Assembly: GCF_024158605.1 (NCBI RefSeq)
Contig: NZ_JAMZGM010000002.1
Location: forward strand, 62,001-126,000
DNA length: 64,000 nt
Source of the DNA: Sebaldella sp. S0638
Lineage (GTDB): Bacteria; Fusobacteriota; Fusobacteriia; Fusobacteriales; Leptotrichiaceae
Reading direction: 5' to 3'
Part shown: piece after piece, positions 16,944-26,013 of the stretch
Position numbering within the stretch: the stretch's first letter is position 1
Layout of the letters: the number at the start of each line of letters is the position of its first letter
The notes under the pieces: model-generated
The model's database searches: none
What the model saw: the letters and a program-made list of their open reading frames with translations, nothing else
What the model was told of the DNA's origin: nothing
Translations under genes and position numbers: made by a program

Positions 16944-19520
16944 TTATTCCTCTATTTTTTTCTTATTATAAGGAGTTTCACCTAAAGGAAGTTTTGTTCT
17001 GAATTTTTTATCAAACATGTAGTATGCATCCTGTACTGCCGGTGCTGTAGGTATACTTGCTATTTCTCCCACACCTTTTGCACCGTATGCCATAGGATTA
17101 TGTGCATCCTTTTTTACTATAACGGCTTTTATTTCCGGTACCTGTGTAGCTCTGAACAGCCCAAGTGTACCGTATTTTACCTTTGGTATAGAATCAACAA
17201 GGGGATAATCCTCTGTTAAGGCATATCCAAGCGACATTACCACGCCGCCTTCTATTTGTCCTTCTACATTTATAGGATTTATAGCAGTTCCCACATCATG
17301 TGCGGCAACTACCTTTTTAAGCATTCCGTTATCATCAAGGATTACTATCTGTGTAGCATAACCATATCCTACGTGACTCACAGGATTAGGAACATCTGTT
17401 CCCATAGGATCTGTTTTAGCCAGATATTCAGCATAAAATTCCTGACCTTCAAGATCTGCAAGTGTTTTTCCATTATCCAGCTCGTCTTTTACCATTTGTG
17501 TTACTTTTCTTACAGCTTCTCCTGTAACAAGTGTCTGTCTCGAAGCTGTTGTTGTTCCTGAATTTGGTGTTCTGGCTGTATCCGGAGCCTCCATTACGAT
17601 TAATTCCGGAGCGATATCAAGTGTCTGAGCAGCTATCTGCAGCATAACAGTGGCAAGCCCCTGTCCTATACATGCAGCTGCTGTTCTTACATGAACTTTC
17701 CCGTTTTCTACAGAAGCTTTACATCTTCCGGTATCGGGAATTCCCACACCAAGTCCGCTGTTCTTGATTCCGCACCCTATTCCTACATATTTTGCATTAT
17801 CATATTCTTCTTTTACAGCTTCCAGAGTTTCCACAAAAGCTGTACTGTCATCGGCAATCTGACCATTCGGAAGTATATCTCCCGGTTTGATTGCATTTCT
17901 GTATCTCATTTCCCAATGAGATATTCCTACCATATCTGCGAGTTTATTCAGGCAGGCTTCCATGGCAAATAATGACTGTGTTACCCCGAATCCTCTGTAC
18001 GCCCCTGCCGGAGGATTATTCGTATAATACGCACTTCCCTGAATACTTACATCCTGAAAGTTATACGGTCCGGCAGCATGTGTACATGCTCTTTGCAGTA
18101 CCGGTCCGCCTAATGAAGCATAAGCTCCTGTATCTGATATTATAGTGGCTATTAAGCCCTGTACTATACCGTTTTCATCACAGCCTACAGTGAAGTCCAT
18201 TTCCATCGGGTGACGCTTTGTATGGTACAGTATACTTTCCTGTCTTGAAAACTTTACTTTTACCGGTCTTTTCAGCATGTATGCTGCCAAAGCTGCATGG
18301 TGCTGAACTGACATATCCTCTTTACCTCCGAAACCTCCGCCGACAAGCTTACTCTGTATTCTTATACGGTCTGGTTCTATACCGAGCATCTGAGCTATTT
18401 CTCTCTGCTCATCATAGATATTCTGAGACGCTGTATACATCAAAAGCTTATCTTCACCGTCAGGCATGGCTATTGCGCACTCAGGCTCCATAAATGCATG
18501 GTCTGTAAAAGGAACTGAAAAGTGATCTGTTACTACATATTTTGAATTTTTTATCTTTTCTTCAGGTGCTCCTCTGTATAAATCCTGATGGAATAAAAGG
18601 TTGCCTTTTTCGTGTATCTTAGGCGCTCCTTCTTTCATTGCCTCAATAGGATTTCTAACAGGTTCCAGCTTTTCATATTCTACTGTTACCAGCTTTTTAG
18701 CTTCTTCCAGAATCTCTTCCGATTCAGCTACTACCAATGCCAGAGCATCTCCTACATATCTTGTTTCCTCACCTTCACCTATAAGTGCAGGCCAGTCTTT
18801 TACAAGGTGTCCGAGATTCTGAAGCTCAGGCAGATTCTGTTTAGTGAATACACCCGCTACTCCGGGATATTCTTTTGCTTTTTGTATATCTATTTTTTTC
18901 ACAAGAATTCTTGGAAACTCAGGTCTTACACATGAACCGTGAAGCATTCCCTCCATATGAATATCATCCACATATACACCTGTTCCAAGTGTCTTTTCCA
19001 CTGCATCCACTCTTTCAAGGTTTTCACCAACGAGTCCTTTGCAGTGTACTTTTGGTACTTCTTTATTTTCTCTGAATATTTCAGCTGCAAGATTTACCGC
19101 ATCAAAAATTTTGATATATCCGGTACATCTGCATATATTACCTCTAAGAGCTGTTTTTATTTCATCCAGAGTGGGACTTGTGTTCTTATCCAGTAAAACT
19201 TTACTGCTTATTACCATTCCCGGTATACAGAAGCCGCACTGTACGGCTCCTGTCTTACTGAATACATAAGCGTAAACTTCTCTTTCTCTTTCACTTAATC
19301 CCTCTATAGTTATAATACTTTTTCCGTTTATTCTTTCAGTAGTAAGCACACATGCTCTCATTGCTTTCCCGTCCAGTATTACTGTACAGGTACCGCATGC
19401 ACCCTCGCTGCATCCATTTTTAGTTCCTGTTAACTCTAAGTCATCCCTTAGGTAATCCAATAAATTTTTCTTATTATCAGTACCATATTCTTTTCCATTA
19501 ATGTTAAATGTATAAGTCAT
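16944..19520 (-). CDS. Selenium-type xanthine dehydrogenase (fused 2Fe-2S and Mo domains)
   Basis: A 858-residue molybdenum hydroxylase. Residues 1 to about 155 carry two [2Fe-2S] clusters: CSEGACGTCTV, then CGFCIPGM and CRCTGYIK. The rest is the Mo-pterin domain, with VGGGFGGKEDMS near residue 390, the PAGAYRGFG segment near 505 and the KGVGEIASIPTAPA segment with the catalytic Glu near residue 820. There is no FAD domain. This fused layout matches E. coli XdhD and the Se-dependent XDH family, whose cofactor carries labile selenium; selD, yqeC and mocA here support that. It would hydroxylate hypoxanthine/xanthine or work in reverse on urate. ATG 19520 has GGAGGAAAAA upstream, preferred over the start 12 bp earlier. 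Confidence 0.92.
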   Translation of the reverse strand: MTYTFNINGKEYGTDNKKNLLDYLRDDLELTGTKNGCSEGACGTCTVILDGKAMRACVLTTERINGKSIITIEGLSEREREVYAYVFSKTGAVQCGFCIPGMVISSKVLLDKNTSPTLDEIKTALRGNICRCTGYIKIFDAVNLAAEIFRENKEVPKVHCKGLVGENLERVDAVEKTLGTGVYVDDIHMEGMLHGSCVRPEFPRILVKKIDIQKAKEYPGVAGVFTKQNLPELQNLGHLVKDWPALIGEGEETRYVGDALALVVAESEEILEEAKKLVTVEYEKLEPVRNPIEAMKEGAPKIHEKGNLLFHQDLYRGAPEEKIKNSKYVVTDHFSVPFTDHAFMEPECAIAMPDGEDKLLMYTASQNIYDEQREIAQMLGIEPDRIRIQSKLVGGGFGGKEDMSVQHHAALAAYMLKRPVKVKFSRQESILYHTKRHPMEMDFTVGCDENGIVQGLIATIISDTGAYASLGGPVLQRACTHAAGPYNFQDVSIQGSAYYTNNPPAGAYRGFGVTQSLFAMEACLNKLADMVGISHWEMRYRNAIKPGDILPNGQIADDSTAFVETLEAVKEEYDNAKYVGIGCGIKNSGLGVGIPDTGRCKASVENGKVHVRTAAACIGQGLATVMLQIAAQTLDIAPELIVMEAPDTARTPNSGTTTASRQTLVTGEAVRKVTQMVKDELDNGKTLADLEGQEFYAEYLAKTDPMGTDVPNPVSHVGYGYATQIVILDDNGMLKKVVAAHDVGTAINPINVEGQIEGGVVMSLGYALTEDYPLVDSIPKVKYGTLGLFRATQVPEIKAVIVKKDAHNPMAYGAKGVGEIASIPTAPAVQDAYYMFDKKFRTKLPLGETPYNKKKIEE

Positions 19521-19573
19521 TTTTTCCTCCATCTTACCAATTATTAAGATATTATAAAACGACTATCTCTAGT

Positions 19574-19659
19574 ATACATTGCAGTAGAGTGTTGATAATG
19601 TATTTATAAACCATTATTCCTGATGTATTGACATTAATTGGTATTCGTTATTTCGAATA
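19574..19659. promoter_or_regulatory. Inverted repeats upstream of xdh
   Basis: The 236-bp gap between xdh and ssnA contains two inverted repeats: ATACATT (19574-19580) with AATGTAT (19597-19603), and TATTCG (19642-19647) with CGAATA (19654-19659). They could be operators or leader structure for xdh. I found no purine-riboswitch signature here. Confidence 0.3.
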
Positions 19660-19756
19660 TCATTCAGACAAAACACCTTTTCCCCATCAAAATCATTAAT
19701 TCCCAAAACACAAGTAAGACAGGGTATCAGGGTACCATTTTTTTACGGTTAAATTA

Positions 19757-21085
19757 CTATATACGATTCCATAATTTCTGTGCAAGTTCCACACTTTTTG
19801 CAGCTATTCTTTCTTCATCAATATCTACAAGTCTTCTTTCGTCCATAACCACACGTCCGTTTATTATTGTAGTATCTACATTACGTCCCGTTACGCCAAA
19901 CAGAATATGTCCGTTTAAATTAGTTTCATTCAGAGGTGTAGGTCCTTTGTAATCTACTATAATAACATCAGCGTAAGCTCCCTCTTTTAGTATCCCGGTT
20001 GTTCCTTCAAGGAATCTGTTTACTATTTTTTTGTTATTGTCAAATAGCATTTGAGGCGGTTCTACCCATCCTACGCTTGGAAGTTTATTTTCATGTTTAT
20101 GAATAATATTTGCTACTTTATATGATTCAGTCATATCAGCAGTATATCCGTCAGTTCCCAGTCCTACTAATACTCCTCTTTTCATCATTTCTAAGATTGG
20201 AGCTATTCCTACTGCATTTCCCATATTTGATTCAGGGTTATGAACTACAGCTACATTACTTTCTTTTAACATATCTATTTCATCACTGCTCAGATGGATA
20301 CAGTGTACTGCTATACTCTTTTCGTTCAGCACTCCTCTTTTATACCATCTTTCGATTACTCTCTGGTTATACTTCGCAAGAGAGTCAGCTACATCTTCTA
20401 TACCCTCGGCACAATGCACATGGAATCCTGCATTAACAGCAGCAGCGGCAGCAAGACTTTCATCAAGAGTTTTATCTGATATTGTCATAGAAGCATGGAA
20501 TCCAAAAAGTCCTTTCAGCATATCATCTTTTTGCTCGTTAGTATATTTAACAAAATCTGCATTCTCTTTAATTCCTGCTCTTGCTATAGCTTCCCCGTCT
20601 CTGTCAGAGATTTCATAACACAGGTTACTTCTGATCCCGAATTCACGTGCAGCATCAGCTATTTTGAAAAGGCTTCCTTCTACTGCATATGCACTGGCAT
20701 GGTGATCTACTACAGTAGTAACACCGCTTTTTATCTGCTCGATCATAGGCATAGCCGCACTGTAATATACATCTTCCAGACTCAGAGTTCTGTCAAGTCT
20801 CCACCACAGTCCTTTTAATACATCACTGAACATAGTTGCCGGAGGATTATCCAAGAACATACCTCTTGCAAATGTGCTGTAATAATGCATATGAGGATTT
20901 ATAAATCCGGGCATTACCAGACGTCCTTTTGCATCTTTATACTCAGCATCAGGATACTTAGCTTTCAGGTCTTCAGTTTTTCCGATTTCCTTAATAACCT
21001 TTCCATCTATTAAAACTGCACCATTTTCAATATACGGATTATTTTCGTCACGTGTAAAAACTCTTCCGTTACCTATTAAAATCAT
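19757..21085 (-). CDS. ssnA: Putative aminohydrolase SsnA
   Basis: A 442-residue amidohydrolase-superfamily protein with the same length as E. coli SsnA. Metal-binding motifs are visible: NPHMHYYSTFARG near residue 63, FHVHCAEG near 224, the VHNPESNM segment near 280 and GLGTDGY near 307. SsnA lies next to ygfK and xdhD in E. coli and belongs to the conserved urate/purine cluster. By superfamily it should deaminate or hydrolyse a purine-derived ring, but the substrate is not established. It overlaps nothing and follows ygfK by 9 bp. RBS AGGAGGTAGAA. Confidence 0.93.
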   Translation of the reverse strand: MILIGNGRVFTRDENNPYIENGAVLIDGKVIKEIGKTEDLKAKYPDAEYKDAKGRLVMPGFINPHMHYYSTFARGMFLDNPPATMFSDVLKGLWWRLDRTLSLEDVYYSAAMPMIEQIKSGVTTVVDHHASAYAVEGSLFKIADAAREFGIRSNLCYEISDRDGEAIARAGIKENADFVKYTNEQKDDMLKGLFGFHASMTISDKTLDESLAAAAAVNAGFHVHCAEGIEDVADSLAKYNQRVIERWYKRGVLNEKSIAVHCIHLSSDEIDMLKESNVAVVHNPESNMGNAVGIAPILEMMKRGVLVGLGTDGYTADMTESYKVANIIHKHENKLPSVGWVEPPQMLFDNNKKIVNRFLEGTTGILKEGAYADVIIVDYKGPTPLNETNLNGHILFGVTGRNVDTTIINGRVVMDERRLVDIDEERIAAKSVELAQKLWNRI

Positions 21086-21094
21086 TTCTACCTC

Positions 21095-24000
21095 CTATAA
21101 ACTCATTATATAATATGAGTAGTCTTTTAGTATTGTATTTAGCACTTCATTCATTTCATTAGAAATCTGACCGTCACCTAATGTATGGCTTATTACACTT
21201 CCGTCTTCTTTTCTTACTTTGAATGTATCATTTCCAAGCGGAAGGAATCCTTTATTAGTGCTGTCTACGAAATCCTCTTCTGTCCAGAATACAGTTATTT
21301 TGTCTTTATAAGGATTTCCTGTATGAGGACAGAAAACACCACAGTTTCCGCATTCGTTACACATTCCGTCTAAGTGAACTATCTGATGTTTCTGGTTAAA
21401 CGGCCCGTTATTTATTCTTACCATTACATTTGCTCTGTTAGGACATACATCACAGCAAAGTTCGCATACCTGGTCACAAGTCAGACAACGTGCACCGTCT
21501 TCTTTAGTTTTTGTATTTGCTCTTAGTATTCCTTTTCTTTCATATAATATTTCTTCTTTCTGAACTACATTATATCTTTCAAAATCAACTGTTAATCCTG
21601 CTTTATCCAGAATATCCTTCGCTATTACCTTAGCATCCGCTATAGCTTTTACTATTGTAGATGTACCTGATTTACAGTCTCCTGCTATATAAACATTAGC
21701 AGAGCTTGATTCATTGAACTGGTTAATATTTACATAACCTCTGTCATTTAATTTCAAATTATTTTTTTCAAATAATTCGGTATCTACTCTGGCACCTACA
21801 GCACTTACCACTGTATCAAATTCCAGCGTTTTCATCTGTCCTGTACCTTTTATTCCTCTTCTTCCAGACTCATCTATATCTGATAGTTCCATAACTTCAC
21901 ATACAAGATTTTTGCCGTCATAAGACACTGGTGATAATAATTCCTGGAATATTACACCGTCACCCAGAGCCTGTTCTTTTTCTTCAGGTTCTGCCGGCAT
22001 AAATTCTCTTGTTCTTCTGTATACTATAGATACGCTTTCTACTCCCGGAGCTCTCTTGGCTGTTCTTGAACAATCCATTGCTACGTCTCCGCCGCCGAGT
22101 ACAGCTACTTTTTTACCTAAAGATATGTTGATATCGTTCTTTTTGGCATCTTCAAGGAATTCAAGTGCATCACGCAGATTTTCTCCGCCTTCTTTTACAG
22201 GAATTATTCCTTCTTTCCAAGCACCTGTAGCCACTACTACAAAGTCATATTCCTTTTTCAGTTCTTCTACATCATAATTTTCATTTACATTATAAATAAA
22301 GTTTACTCCTGCATTTACTGCAAGCTGATAATCTCTGTTTATCATTTCTGATGAAATTCTGAATTCAGGTATTATATATTCCACAATTCCATAAGGGCGG
22401 TCTCTTTTTTCCAATACAGTAACATCCATTCCGTTTCTTCTTAAAAAGAATGAAATAGCCACTCCTGCCGGCCCTGCCCCTATTACCACTGCTTTTTTCT
22501 TAGTTACTATATTTGCTTTTTTCATATTTGCCAGATACTTATCCTGTGCATTTAAAACTGCTATCTTTTTGGCATTTCTTATTTCAAGCGGAGAATCATA
22601 GTCAAGTCTTGTACATTTATGCTGACACTGATGGTCACATATTGTACCTGTAACAGCAGGTGATGCATTATCATTTACTATTACTTTAAACGCCTCTTCA
22701 AAGTTCCCTTCGCTTACCAGCTTTAAATACTCGGGTATCTGCTGTTCTATAGGACATCCTCCGTCTTTACAAGGTGCTTTTGCACAGTCGTATAACGGAA
22801 GAATTGATTTTGTTTTTCTTGACCCTACAGGTCTTGCACTTTTTACATGATATTTATTTATAGTCACACTTTCTGCAAGATGTTTCAGGCTTTCAAGGTC
22901 TATACCGTGGAATTTTCCTGCAAGTAACGGCTCTATTGTTTCTGCAAGCTGCGTAGTTCTTTCATATCCACCCGGCTTTAGAATAGTAGTCGCTATAGTT
23001 ATAGGCTGTATTCCTGTTTTTATAATCTCTTCTATATTGAAGAAATCTGCTCCTCCAGAGAATGATATAGGAAGAAGCCCTTTGAATTCCTGTGATAATT
23101 TATCAGCCAGACTTATAGTAAGCGGAAATAATGATCTCCCTGACATGTACATTTCTTCTCCCGGAAGCTCTTTTCTTGCTATTCTTACAGGGAATGTATT
23201 AGTCAGCTTAACACCGAATTCAAGACCAAGTTCTTTTGAGAATGCAATAAGACGAGTAAGCATTGCTATAGCATCTCCGTACTGCAGGTCATTTTTGAAA
23301 TGGTGGTCATCAAATGAAATATAGTCATATCCCATTTTATCCAGAATCCCTCTTGCGAATTCATATCCCAGAAGTGTAGGGTTACACTTTATGAAAGTAT
23401 GCAGTTTCTTCTCTTCCAGAAGATATCTTGCTATTCTTTCTATTTCAGCAGGCGGACATCCGTGTAATGTTGATAAACATATTGAAGGACAAACGCTTGA
23501 TGAAATATTCTCTACATCTTCTTTTGTAAGTCTTTGAAATTTATCTAGATTATTTAATAAATATTCTTTACATTCTTTCCATATTTCTGTAGTAGAAGCG
23601 TCTTTCAGACCTTCTATAAAAGCATCAATTTTAGGTGATTTTATACCGTCAAGGTCATATCCCACACTCATATTGAAAGCAAAATCTCTTTTATCGCTGA
23701 TTCCCAGCTCTTTTCCTACCACATGAAGTGCAAACCATGCTTTTATATATTCATTATAAGCTTCTGGAACAGTAAGCTCTGTAGACCATTCCACGTTATA
23801 ACATTCATCTTCGGCATTTATACAAGGTTTTGCCACACACTTTCTCAGGTCTTCACCATCCATCTGCTGAACTGTTTTCAATTCCACAAAACGGGATCCA
23901 GTCAGATATGCTGCTACTATATTCTGTGCAAGCTGTGAATTCGGCCCTGCTGCGGGTCCTATGGGAGTGCTTAGCTTGTCGCCGAACATTACTATGTTTG

Positions 24001-24124
24001 TTCCGCTTTTGTTTTTATAAAATTTATCTTTTCTTACTCCAAAAACTGTTCCCTGTTCTTCATATTCCTGAAAAATCCATTCTACCATTGTACCAAACGG
24101 GATTAATCTCATTAAATCACTCAT
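21095..24124 (-). CDS. ygfK: YgfK-type FAD/Fe-S oxidoreductase ('putative selenate reductase')
   Basis: A 1009-residue multidomain flavoprotein. The N-terminal ~400 residues are dihydroorotate-dehydrogenase-like (DKLSTPIGPAAGPN, STLHGCPPAEIERI). The middle is a GltD-like unit: Fe-S cysteines CKDGGCPIEQ and CDHQCQHKC, then FAD and NAD(P) Rossmann motifs GAGPAGVAISFFLRRNG and GGGDVAMD. The C-terminus carries ferredoxin-type clusters (CLTCDQVCELCCDVCPN, CNECGNCGVFCPHTGNP). YgfK is required for anaerobic urate use in gut bacteria and probably passes electrons to or from the molybdenum hydroxylase, which here has no FAD subunit. The old name 'selenate reductase' reflects association only. ATG with GGAGGATAAAGAG. 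Confidence 0.94.
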   Translation of the reverse strand: MSDLMRLIPFGTMVEWIFQEYEEQGTVFGVRKDKFYKNKSGTNIVMFGDKLSTPIGPAAGPNSQLAQNIVAAYLTGSRFVELKTVQQMDGEDLRKCVAKPCINAEDECYNVEWSTELTVPEAYNEYIKAWFALHVVGKELGISDKRDFAFNMSVGYDLDGIKSPKIDAFIEGLKDASTTEIWKECKEYLLNNLDKFQRLTKEDVENISSSVCPSICLSTLHGCPPAEIERIARYLLEEKKLHTFIKCNPTLLGYEFARGILDKMGYDYISFDDHHFKNDLQYGDAIAMLTRLIAFSKELGLEFGVKLTNTFPVRIARKELPGEEMYMSGRSLFPLTISLADKLSQEFKGLLPISFSGGADFFNIEEIIKTGIQPITIATTILKPGGYERTTQLAETIEPLLAGKFHGIDLESLKHLAESVTINKYHVKSARPVGSRKTKSILPLYDCAKAPCKDGGCPIEQQIPEYLKLVSEGNFEEAFKVIVNDNASPAVTGTICDHQCQHKCTRLDYDSPLEIRNAKKIAVLNAQDKYLANMKKANIVTKKKAVVIGAGPAGVAISFFLRRNGMDVTVLEKRDRPYGIVEYIIPEFRISSEMINRDYQLAVNAGVNFIYNVNENYDVEELKKEYDFVVVATGAWKEGIIPVKEGGENLRDALEFLEDAKKNDINISLGKKVAVLGGGDVAMDCSRTAKRAPGVESVSIVYRRTREFMPAEPEEKEQALGDGVIFQELLSPVSYDGKNLVCEVMELSDIDESGRRGIKGTGQMKTLEFDTVVSAVGARVDTELFEKNNLKLNDRGYVNINQFNESSSANVYIAGDCKSGTSTIVKAIADAKVIAKDILDKAGLTVDFERYNVVQKEEILYERKGILRANTKTKEDGARCLTCDQVCELCCDVCPNRANVMVRINNGPFNQKHQIVHLDGMCNECGNCGVFCPHTGNPYKDKITVFWTEEDFVDSTNKGFLPLGNDTFKVRKEDGSVISHTLGDGQISNEMNEVLNTILKDYSYYIMSL

Positions 24125-24278
24125 TCTCTTTATCCTCCAACATTTTTTATTTATCTTCTTACAAAAATCTATAAACTTTAATAAGCTGTCCTAAATTCAG
24201 ATATTAATACATCAAGCCTTTTACGGCAATCAGACATAAAAAACCGAACTTTCAGGATGCCTGTTTATTTCTGTATTT

Positions 24279-25676
24279 CTATTGCTCTTCTTTTTTCTCT
24301 CCTACTCCGTTAAACAAAAGATTCAGCAATATTGCACTTAAACTTCCTGTTGTTATTCCGCTGTGGAAAAGTGTCCCTACCCATTCAGGGAAATTATCGT
24401 AAAATCCCGGTACTGCTACAGGAATCAAAGCCAGTCCTATACTCACGGCTACTATCATCCCGTTTTTTGTTCCGTCGAATTTTACTTTAGACAAAGATTT
24501 TATTCCATTTGCAGCTACCATTCCAAATAGTACAAATCCTGCTCCGCCTAGTACAGGATACGGTACAGAAGCTATTACTCCCGCCATCTTAGGCAAAAGA
24601 CCTAACATAACAAGCATAACCCCTGAAACTGCTACTACGTAACGGCTTTTTATACCTGTAAGACTTAATAATCCTATATTTTGTGAAAAGGCAGTATACG
24701 GAAATGTATTAAAAACAGAAGCTATCATTGTAGCAAAACCATCAGTTCTCAATGATCTTGTCAAATTTTTATCATCCAGTTTTCTTCCGCTTATTTTATG
24801 AACAGCTATAATGTTTCCCGTTGCTTCGGTCATAGTTACCAGCATTACCAGAAGCAGAGAAATAATAGCAGTAATTTCAAAACGGGGAAGCCCGAAATGA
24901 AAAGGTGTTACAAATCCCAGCATTTTTGCTTCTTTTACCAGAGTAAAATCTACCATTCCAAATGCATAGGCTGCCAATGTTCCCGTTAATAAACCAAAAA
25001 GTATGGCAAGGTTACCCAGATTCCCCTTTAAGAACTTATTTAGAAGCAGTATTAAAATCAATGTCCCCAAAGCCAGAAAAACATTTGCCATGCTGGCAAA
25101 ATTAGGAAGCTGCGGGTTATTCCCTGCTGACCATCTAATAGCCACCGGTAGTAAAGACACTCCTATTATTGTAACTACTGTTCCTGTTACTACTTCAGGA
25201 AAGAATTTCAGAAATTTCCCGAAAAAAGGAGCTACCAGAAATACAAACAGTCCGGCTATAAGAACAGCACCGAAAATCGTGGTAAGTGCCGTATAAGGAT
25301 CTCCCTTATATGTTCCCGCAATCGCTACCATAGCATTTACAGATGCGAAACTTGTTCCTTCTATCATTGGTATCTTCCCTCCGATGAATTTACCTATACC
25401 GAGGGATTGTGTAAGAGTAGCTATACCAGCTATTAATAAATCTGCATTTATAAGAAATAAAATCTCGCTTTGTGAAAGTCCGGCTGCATTTCCCACTATT
25501 AATGGTACTGCCACTGCTCCGGCACACATCGCAAGTACATGTTGCAGTGCAAATGCCAGTGTCTTTCCTAACGGAAGTTTTTCATCCACAGGCGCTATTG
25601 TGTTTTCAGCCTCATAATTTACAGTCTTGACTTTTGCTTGATCAAATGAATTATCCATTGTTTTTTCGTTATCCAT
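24279..25676 (-). CDS. NCS2 purine permease 1 (urate/xanthine type)
   Basis: A 465-residue nucleobase:cation symporter-2 protein with about 14 hydrophobic segments. It has the family QHVLAM motif in the first membrane helix, the TM8 glutamate in VTMTEATGN, and AFSQNIGLLSLT with the conserved Gln-Asn in TM10. The N-terminal tail is hydrophilic and ends in DEKLPLGKT. By type it resembles bacterial urate/xanthine carriers (PucJ/PucK, UacT). Position after ygfK suggests urate or xanthine uptake. Start chosen at ATG 25676 (AGGAGATAT upstream), not 25691. Confidence 0.9.
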   Translation of the reverse strand: MDNEKTMDNSFDQAKVKTVNYEAENTIAPVDEKLPLGKTLAFALQHVLAMCAGAVAVPLIVGNAAGLSQSEILFLINADLLIAGIATLTQSLGIGKFIGGKIPMIEGTSFASVNAMVAIAGTYKGDPYTALTTIFGAVLIAGLFVFLVAPFFGKFLKFFPEVVTGTVVTIIGVSLLPVAIRWSAGNNPQLPNFASMANVFLALGTLILILLLNKFLKGNLGNLAILFGLLTGTLAAYAFGMVDFTLVKEAKMLGFVTPFHFGLPRFEITAIISLLLVMLVTMTEATGNIIAVHKISGRKLDDKNLTRSLRTDGFATMIASVFNTFPYTAFSQNIGLLSLTGIKSRYVVAVSGVMLVMLGLLPKMAGVIASVPYPVLGGAGFVLFGMVAANGIKSLSKVKFDGTKNGMIVAVSIGLALIPVAVPGFYDNFPEWVGTLFHSGITTGSLSAILLNLLFNGVGEKKEEQ

Positions 25677-26013
25677 ATATCTCCTATCCAAATAGTCCGC
25701 TATTATTATGTTTTGTGCATCTTTTCAATATTGTTTTGTCTAATAATACCAACTTTTATATTTTATTTTCTTTACTTTATTAATATATATTTGGTTTAAA
25801 TAATCAGTAGAAATAATAATAACAAACTAAAGACGAAGATATTCAGAAACAACTACTGTTATCCGATCAGATTATTTTTTTAACAATCTAACCAAATGTG
25901 GTACAGCTGCTTTGACATTTTTATTATGAAAAACATAACAATACCTGTCAAAATATTAATACTCTGTCTCATATACGCCCTGATGTGCAGCATTCCGAGA
26001 CAAATGCAAATAC
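25677..26013. other. 337-bp intergenic region upstream of permease 1
   Basis: AT-rich spacer. It holds the permease 1 RBS near one end and, near the other, a hairpin at 25965-26002 (TGTCTC / GAGACA with an inner AUGC/GCGU stem) just after the preceding amidohydrolase stop. The hairpin may act as a terminator or processing site. A small plus-strand reading frame (25896-26108) has no good RBS and is not called. No purine riboswitch seen. Confidence 0.5.

Noticed and set aside
19628-19633. Plus-strand TTGACA as a promoter
   Set aside because: No -10 box at 16-18 bp and no plus-strand gene follows.
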